Assembly (NCBI RefSeq): GCF_963678635.1
Contig: NC_087063.1
Location: 27,647,649-27,711,648, forward strand
DNA from: Symsagittifera roscoffensis
Lineage: Eukaryota; Xenacoelomorpha; Acoela; Convolutidae
Reading direction: 5' to 3'
DNA length: 64,000 bases
Made by a program: the position numbers and the translations under genes. Below, in pieces: positions 59,757-64,000 of the stretch. The notes under the pieces were generated by a model that saw only the letters and a program-made list of their open reading frames with translations, made no database searches and was not told the DNA's origin. Within the stretch, counting starts at the first letter, position 1. Each line of letters opens with the position of its first letter.

Positions 59757-61424
59757 TTATCGTGTGAGGTCAACACCTCCAGCCCTATTCCCACCAAGCT
59801 CCATGCGAACATGAGCTGTCCTGTCGTTCTGACGAAAGGATATAACCATCAACGGCAACGACGATGAGGGTGTTCTGATCGCCTCTTCGAAATACTCCAG
59901 CAACATGTTTTGCCATGTTCGTCTCAGCTGATTCCTCAACTCCAACTTATTGACCTCGGCTTTCTGTTGGGTAGCCCAATGACGACGCTTACGGGATACC
60001 CTGCAATCAAGTTTCTTCAGGCAATCCGCCAGTTTTTTCATGGTCTTCAGAGCCATCCACCAAGGTCGAGCGGTATTCCTTGTCGCCTTTCTCTCAAGAG
60101 GGTTGCTAGCCACTTGTTTCCCAGTGGCCTGGTGTTGGGTCGAGAGCCATTCTTTACCAACGTCCACCTCCCACTTTTGTCCACTCGTCGAACCCCTTTT
60201 GGTGTTTGCCTTCTCAGGTCTGAAGTCCTCCTCCGTTGTCAAGGACGTCAAGACTTCCATTCCCTTCATCACCTCGGCCAACTTCCGTGGTGCGGAGCTA
60301 CCCCTATAAGCCGCTGTCTTCCATCGCGCTAGAATCATAGGAGCCGTCTCCTTCAGATTCTTCTCTGAGACTGCGTCCGCCGAGGGACTACTTAATTCTT
60401 CTGCCTCTCTTTTCCTTTTCCGAGACATTTCTCCCTTACACGGGGGCGTCGCCACTATCATCACTCGTTCGACTTCTTTATCCAGGTCCGGCCTTTCCAA
60501 CTCTTGCCTCCCCCTTCTCGAGTATTAAGAATCATAATATCTTTAATCATATTACTAGTCTTATTCGTATCATTCCTTTCAACCTTACTCATTTTATCAT
60601 CATCTTTTTTGTTCAGAGTAGAACTGTCTTTACATGCGTCATCTTCGGTCTTCTGCTCCGGTTCCCTCAGTTCGACCCTCCTCGCTAGCAGCTCCTTCCT
60701 CCCTTTCTTATCTACTCCGGTACCCATCAAGACAGGTTCCCCGAACTTCACCACCGTGTTCCACAACTCTTCCTTGAATTCCTCCATCGTAGTCTCGCTC
60801 TTCTTCACTCTCTGGTTGAACTTGCTCAGGAAGTCTTGCCACGCCTTCTCGTCCAGTGTGCTCAGGAACATCCATTTATTGCCCTCGAAAGCGTTCTTCT
60901 TGCTTTCTTCGGCACTCAAGAGTATCATCCCCAATTTAGAGGCCTCGCTCGACAGGGGCAGTTCCAGATCTTTGCGAGGGGATTCCAGGGGCGGGGTGGC
61001 CTTGTTCGCCCAGTCGTCCCCACTCAATTCTTGCAACAGCTCATGCGTGGTGAAATCTCTTTCAGCTGGGTCCTGGTCTGGTGTATTCCCCACCTCCATT
61101 TCTTCTCCCGCTTCACTGAGGGTCTCATCCATGCTCTCCCGTTCCCCTGACCCAACCTGCTCTTTCTCTAGTACATCTCTGAATCTGTTCTCTACCTGCC
61201 GCATCAAGCCTCTTTTCGTCTTGTTTCTTCTCTAGCTCATGCAAGCCGTAGGGCGCTCGGTAATTCCTCGTGGTGAACTTCATCTCGTCTTTCAGAGCAA
61301 CGTGTCCCTCCTCCATAATCATTCTTCCATCGTCCCAAATCGGCAGCTTGTTCTCCAGTCCGGCCTGCTCGAGCGTCCTCAAGATGTCCCGGACCTCGAA
61401 TTTAGGGGGCATTGAGCCTCTCAT
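59757..61424 (-). pseudogene. Central charged part of the large island gene
   Basis: 61,424-61,125 starts PPKFEVRDILRTLEQAGLEN and has KFTTRNYRAPYGLHELEKK, then becomes Glu/Arg-rich. 61,207-60,461 is a 248-codon piece, acidic and helix-prone, with STLDEKAWQDFLSKFNQRVK and a Lys/Asp-rich linker (NKKDDDKMSKVERND). 60,500-59,757 is a 247-codon piece with a nuclear-localisation-like SRKRKREAEELSS and a basic KKLDCRVSRKRRHWATQQK block, then a hydrophobic-patterned end. The long frames on the opposite strand here are mirror shadows. Confidence 0.5.
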
Positions 61425-61433
61425 CTTCTTTGC

Positions 61434-62646
61434 CTAAGTCGTCAACGAATTTATTTTGATGTCGCATGTGTGGAAGTAAACTGCGGCTGAGTATACAATG
61501 AACAAGGGATCCCAACCGTCGGTAAACTCTTTTTGCTGCTTTTCCACAGTGGCTCTAGCGTGTAGGGACGGGAACACCGAAAGACTGTTCATCCCCAGGG
61601 TCATTCTTCTGACCATCGGGAATTCAAGGACGGTAGTAGGCAGAAATTCTCGTTCAAGTATCATTTCCAACTTCTTCTTCACCAGTTCAAAACTCCCTTT
61701 TCACGCCGGGATTCTCAAGATTTCCCCCTTGTCCCCTGTCACAGGATTCAAGTTCCAGAACTTCACAGAACTTGCGTTAGGCCTCGTTTGGACCCTCCTG
61801 TTTGCCCCCAATTCTGCACTGCAGTTGTACTCGGAAGTTGAACACTCATCCGCGCTCTCAACTCTTCTTGCCTGCACCAGTTCAGCGCTGTCCCATCTAG
61901 AACACTTATTAGGCTCACGTGAATGCCACTGAATGCCGGTATGCTGCCACGAGCGGATCAGGAAAGGGGTATGTTGCCGCCGGCCCGTAGATGCAATTCA
62001 CGACCTCTCCAAGCCCCCTAATCATCCCTAATGGGTCAAATCTAATGGCCAAACACAAATCAGTCAAGAGAGTTATGCCTCCAGTTGCCTCCTTCAACTA
62101 TTCTCTCGTCTTGGGATTTTTCTCCTCACCCGTCAGGTATCGATTCTGCATAAGGAGATATTCCACCAGCAAAGTTTTCAGCCCGGCAGCACACTTGTAC
62201 GAATAATTCTCCACACTTGGATGAGCCTTTCCTATCGACGGGGGTTCCCCATGCTTCATCAGCCGATGAAACGCCATCAGTTCTCCATGGGTCAAGAGTA
62301 CCAGTGTCAAGTATCCGTCAATTCGGAGCGTTTCCACACCCCTGCTGAACATGTAGGCCGGACCCATGTTGAATAGATACCTGGGGTAGACCAAGTACAG
62401 GGCCAGTAGGAGGTTAATGGGCATATTTAGTAATTCCTGCACGAACACATCGAAGATGGCATCCCCCGCATAGAACACTCTACCCATATACTTCTTCTCC
62501 CAGCATGGGCTCAAGAATCTCAAGATTTCATGGTTCTTTCTGGTCTTCAACTCGCCCTTCGCGTGCTCCCTCCAGAACCCTCCAATGGTGACTTCATTCG
62601 CCGCTGTGACAAATCTTCCCTCCGTCATCTTTATGCTTTCTGCCAC
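61434..62646 (-). pseudogene. Middle part of the large island gene
   Basis: 62,646-62,098 is 182 codons, with hydrophobic, helix-rich sequence (LLNMPINLLLALYLVYPRYL, TLVLLTHGELMAFHRLMKHG, YKCAAGLKTLLVEYLLMQNR). 62,097-61,915 continues in style with LLTDLCLAIRFDPLGMIRGL and IYGPAATYPFPDPLVAAYRH. Around 61,900-61,690 comes VQTRPNASSVKFWNLNPVTG and GDKGEILRIPA. 61,682-61,434 gives LPTTVLEFPMVRRMTLGMNS and DGWDPLFIVYSAAVYFH. The helices could be a compact all-alpha domain. I know no family with this set. Confidence 0.5.
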
Positions 62647-62767
62647 TTCCAGCTGCCCCTCAAGAAACTACCATGTTTGTTTGATGAGAGGTGGAGCACT
62701 CTCCGCGTCTTGTCTGTGGCATTCTCAAGCCTTGGGGTCAGAAATGGCCACCTGCTTCTCTCTTGCG

Positions 62768-63981
62768 TTAAGCGGTAACCCATCGATTCCAACTGTTTTC
62801 GGCTGCAGCCACATTTCTCCTTTCGTTGCTCGGTCCCCTCGCCTTACTGCTGGAGCTCGTGATCGTGAGATCCATGTTCCGAAGACACAGGCTGGCTGTT
62901 AGGTGGCTTATTACCGGGTGATCATCCCTTACCGCTAGATTGAACTTCAGTTGGAGCGCGATTCGACACTTCGAGACAGAGGACTTTGTCCAGGACAATC
63001 AGAAAATCGGCCAATTCGTAGAATCTCTTCAAAGCATAAGATACATCTGCCCATGCCGCTGCTAACTTCGACTTAATAAGTCTCAAGTTTATTGGCTCCT
63101 GCTCGCGATTGGGAGCAGCCATGAGTATCCGCCACGCGTTCCCTTCCGCTATCAAGATCAACATTGCATACACAAACTGCAGGGCAGGCGGCATACTCGC
63201 GTAGCCCGGGGACGTCGTGAATGCTACTCTTGTCTTGGGTCCAAATCGAGGAGCCACTGACTCTTGCACCTCGTTCATCGCGGCGAACAACGTCTGGATT
63301 GCTTCCCAGATTTTCTTGGGTGTTGGTGCCTCACCTTTCAAGTGTTCCAGGAGTGCTGCCGCGTGCAGGTGGTCGTTCATTCCAGCAAATAGCAGCAATT
63401 CAGGCTCGCAAGGCGTCTCCGACTTAATTGCCACCACCAGGGTCAACATTTGATTCAGATTCGCCCCAGGCAGCAGATACACCAAGGTCTCTGACCAGAG
63501 TAACTTCGGTGACGTCCCGTCGAACTCCGAACCCGCCACAATGATCACCCTCGCTGCTCCCGGATCCGACCGATCATACACTGGCAACATTTTGGCCACT
63601 TGCGAGCTTCCACAGTGCTTACCGTAACTTGGATCTTCGGCTAGCTTTGGACCTCCATATGCGGCATCTGGGAGCCCCATGTCTTTTAGCTCAAGCAGTT
63701 TCTCCACCACTCTCAGCTGTGCGGGAGCCACCACCCTGACTCTGGCTATACTCGTTCGATGCTTGAGAGGTTCCACTATGAGTCCTGGACCACTATGAGC
63801 CCTGGATCCCAGTTAAGTCTGCTGTCTCCAATGTCTTGGCTCTTGAGAACTGCGCCTCGTGGGCCTTTAACCAGTCCACGTAGTGGTGTCTACTCAGGTC
63901 TTCATGTGACACGTTCTTGAGCCCCGGGACCTCCGTCAACTCCTGCCTGCATGCTAAATCCTCCAGATCAAACTCTTTCAC
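62768..63981 (-). pseudogene. N-proximal part of the large island gene, SGNH-like block
   Basis: 63,981-63,793 is acidic (EFDLEDLACRQELTEVPGLK). 63,776-62,922 is the longest piece, 284 codons. Its order is PSYGKHCGSSQVAKMLPVYD, ARVIIVAGSEFDGTSPKLLW, then ELLLFAGMNDHLHAAALLEH, then PTPKKIWEAIQTLFAAMNEV and AWRILMAAPNREQEPINLRL. A hydrophobic strand leading into GMND, a following helix and later strand-helix units recall block III (GxND) of SGNH/GDSL hydrolases. I do not see a convincing GDS serine block or DxxH block, so this is a fold-level guess at best. 62,998-62,768 continues with DDHPVISHLTASLCLRNMDL and KARGPSNERRNVAAA. Further N-terminal sequence lies past the window edge. Confidence 0.5.
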
Positions 63982-64000
63982 CCTCTCTAGATACCGTGCC

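Larger units (their letters stand above)
57397..64000 (-). pseudogene. Very large broken coding region of unknown family, right edge open
   Basis: The whole stretch is near 50% G+C, against about 30% elsewhere, and the minus strand is coding-like almost end to end. Consecutive pieces follow one another with gaps of only tens of bases, always on the same strand. They add up to about 2,000 residues of one or more large proteins without recognisable introns. The reading breaks about ten times. The 3' end is at 57,397 (EEIVISSDDEDERLRQITVS to the stop); the 5' end lies beyond the window. I see no reverse transcriptase, transposase, helicase or capsid motif. Dead large gene, horizontally acquired gene, or fossil of an undescribed element are all possible. 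Confidence 0.65.

Noticed and set aside
60504-61235. Long plus-strand frame (243 codons) opposite the island
   Set aside because: It is Ser/Leu/Pro-rich and mirrors the better minus-strand frame with charged residues. Neighbouring minus-strand pieces continue in style while the plus strand does not.

Overview
This is AT-rich eukaryotic DNA (roughly 30% G+C by eye), most likely from an invertebrate animal. It holds few host genes and many decayed mobile elements. The evidence is split coding exons with GTAAGT-type donors and TTTTCAG-type acceptors, one 56-bp intron, a ZU5-like animal domain, Polinton-type DNA polymerase remains and a Ty3/Gypsy element with an envelope-like region. Tiny introns and TTTTCAG acceptors would suit a nematode, but I cannot place the species. 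A 200-base run of N at 4,202-4,401 marks an assembly gap.

Layout. 0-5.5 kb: AT-rich DNA with a large imperfect inverted repeat (arms 505-1,135 and 3,102-3,715), a MITE candidate inside its loop, and a tRNA-like SINE head against the gap. 5.7-12.5 kb: decayed coding stretches, mostly on the minus strand. 13.8-15.6 kb: a broken protein-primed DNA polymerase B of the Polinton/Maverick type. 17 kb: a tiny two-exon candidate gene. 18.1-20.4 kb: an old tandem duplication. 21.3-34.0 kb: a layered duplication. A small unknown gene (22.1 kb) with a 1.2-kb flanking block and the front of an LTR element is followed by a second gene copy (26.6 kb), six near-identical 1.15-kb tandem units, and the full LTR element.

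34.2-53.7 kb: an old Ty3/Gypsy-type element with two 380-bp LTRs that differ at about one site in seven. It has gag with a zinc knuckle, reverse transcriptase/RNase H, integrase, an envelope-like region and an accessory region with a 42-residue repeat. It is inflated by nested internal duplications (426 bp inside 1,333 bp) and by an inverted copy of its own integrase tail. It is clearly inactive.

53.9-54.8 kb: two well-spliced exons of a ZU5-like host gene. 57.4-64 kb: a G+C-rich minus-strand island. It encodes pieces of one very large intron-poor protein of no family I can name, broken about ten times and running off the right edge. One part has a GMND motif loosely like an SGNH-hydrolase block. 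This island and the layered duplication are the most novel-looking parts of the window.

Most of the window is not a working gene set. The best candidates for live host genes are the ZU5-like exons and the two-exon gene at 17 kb.
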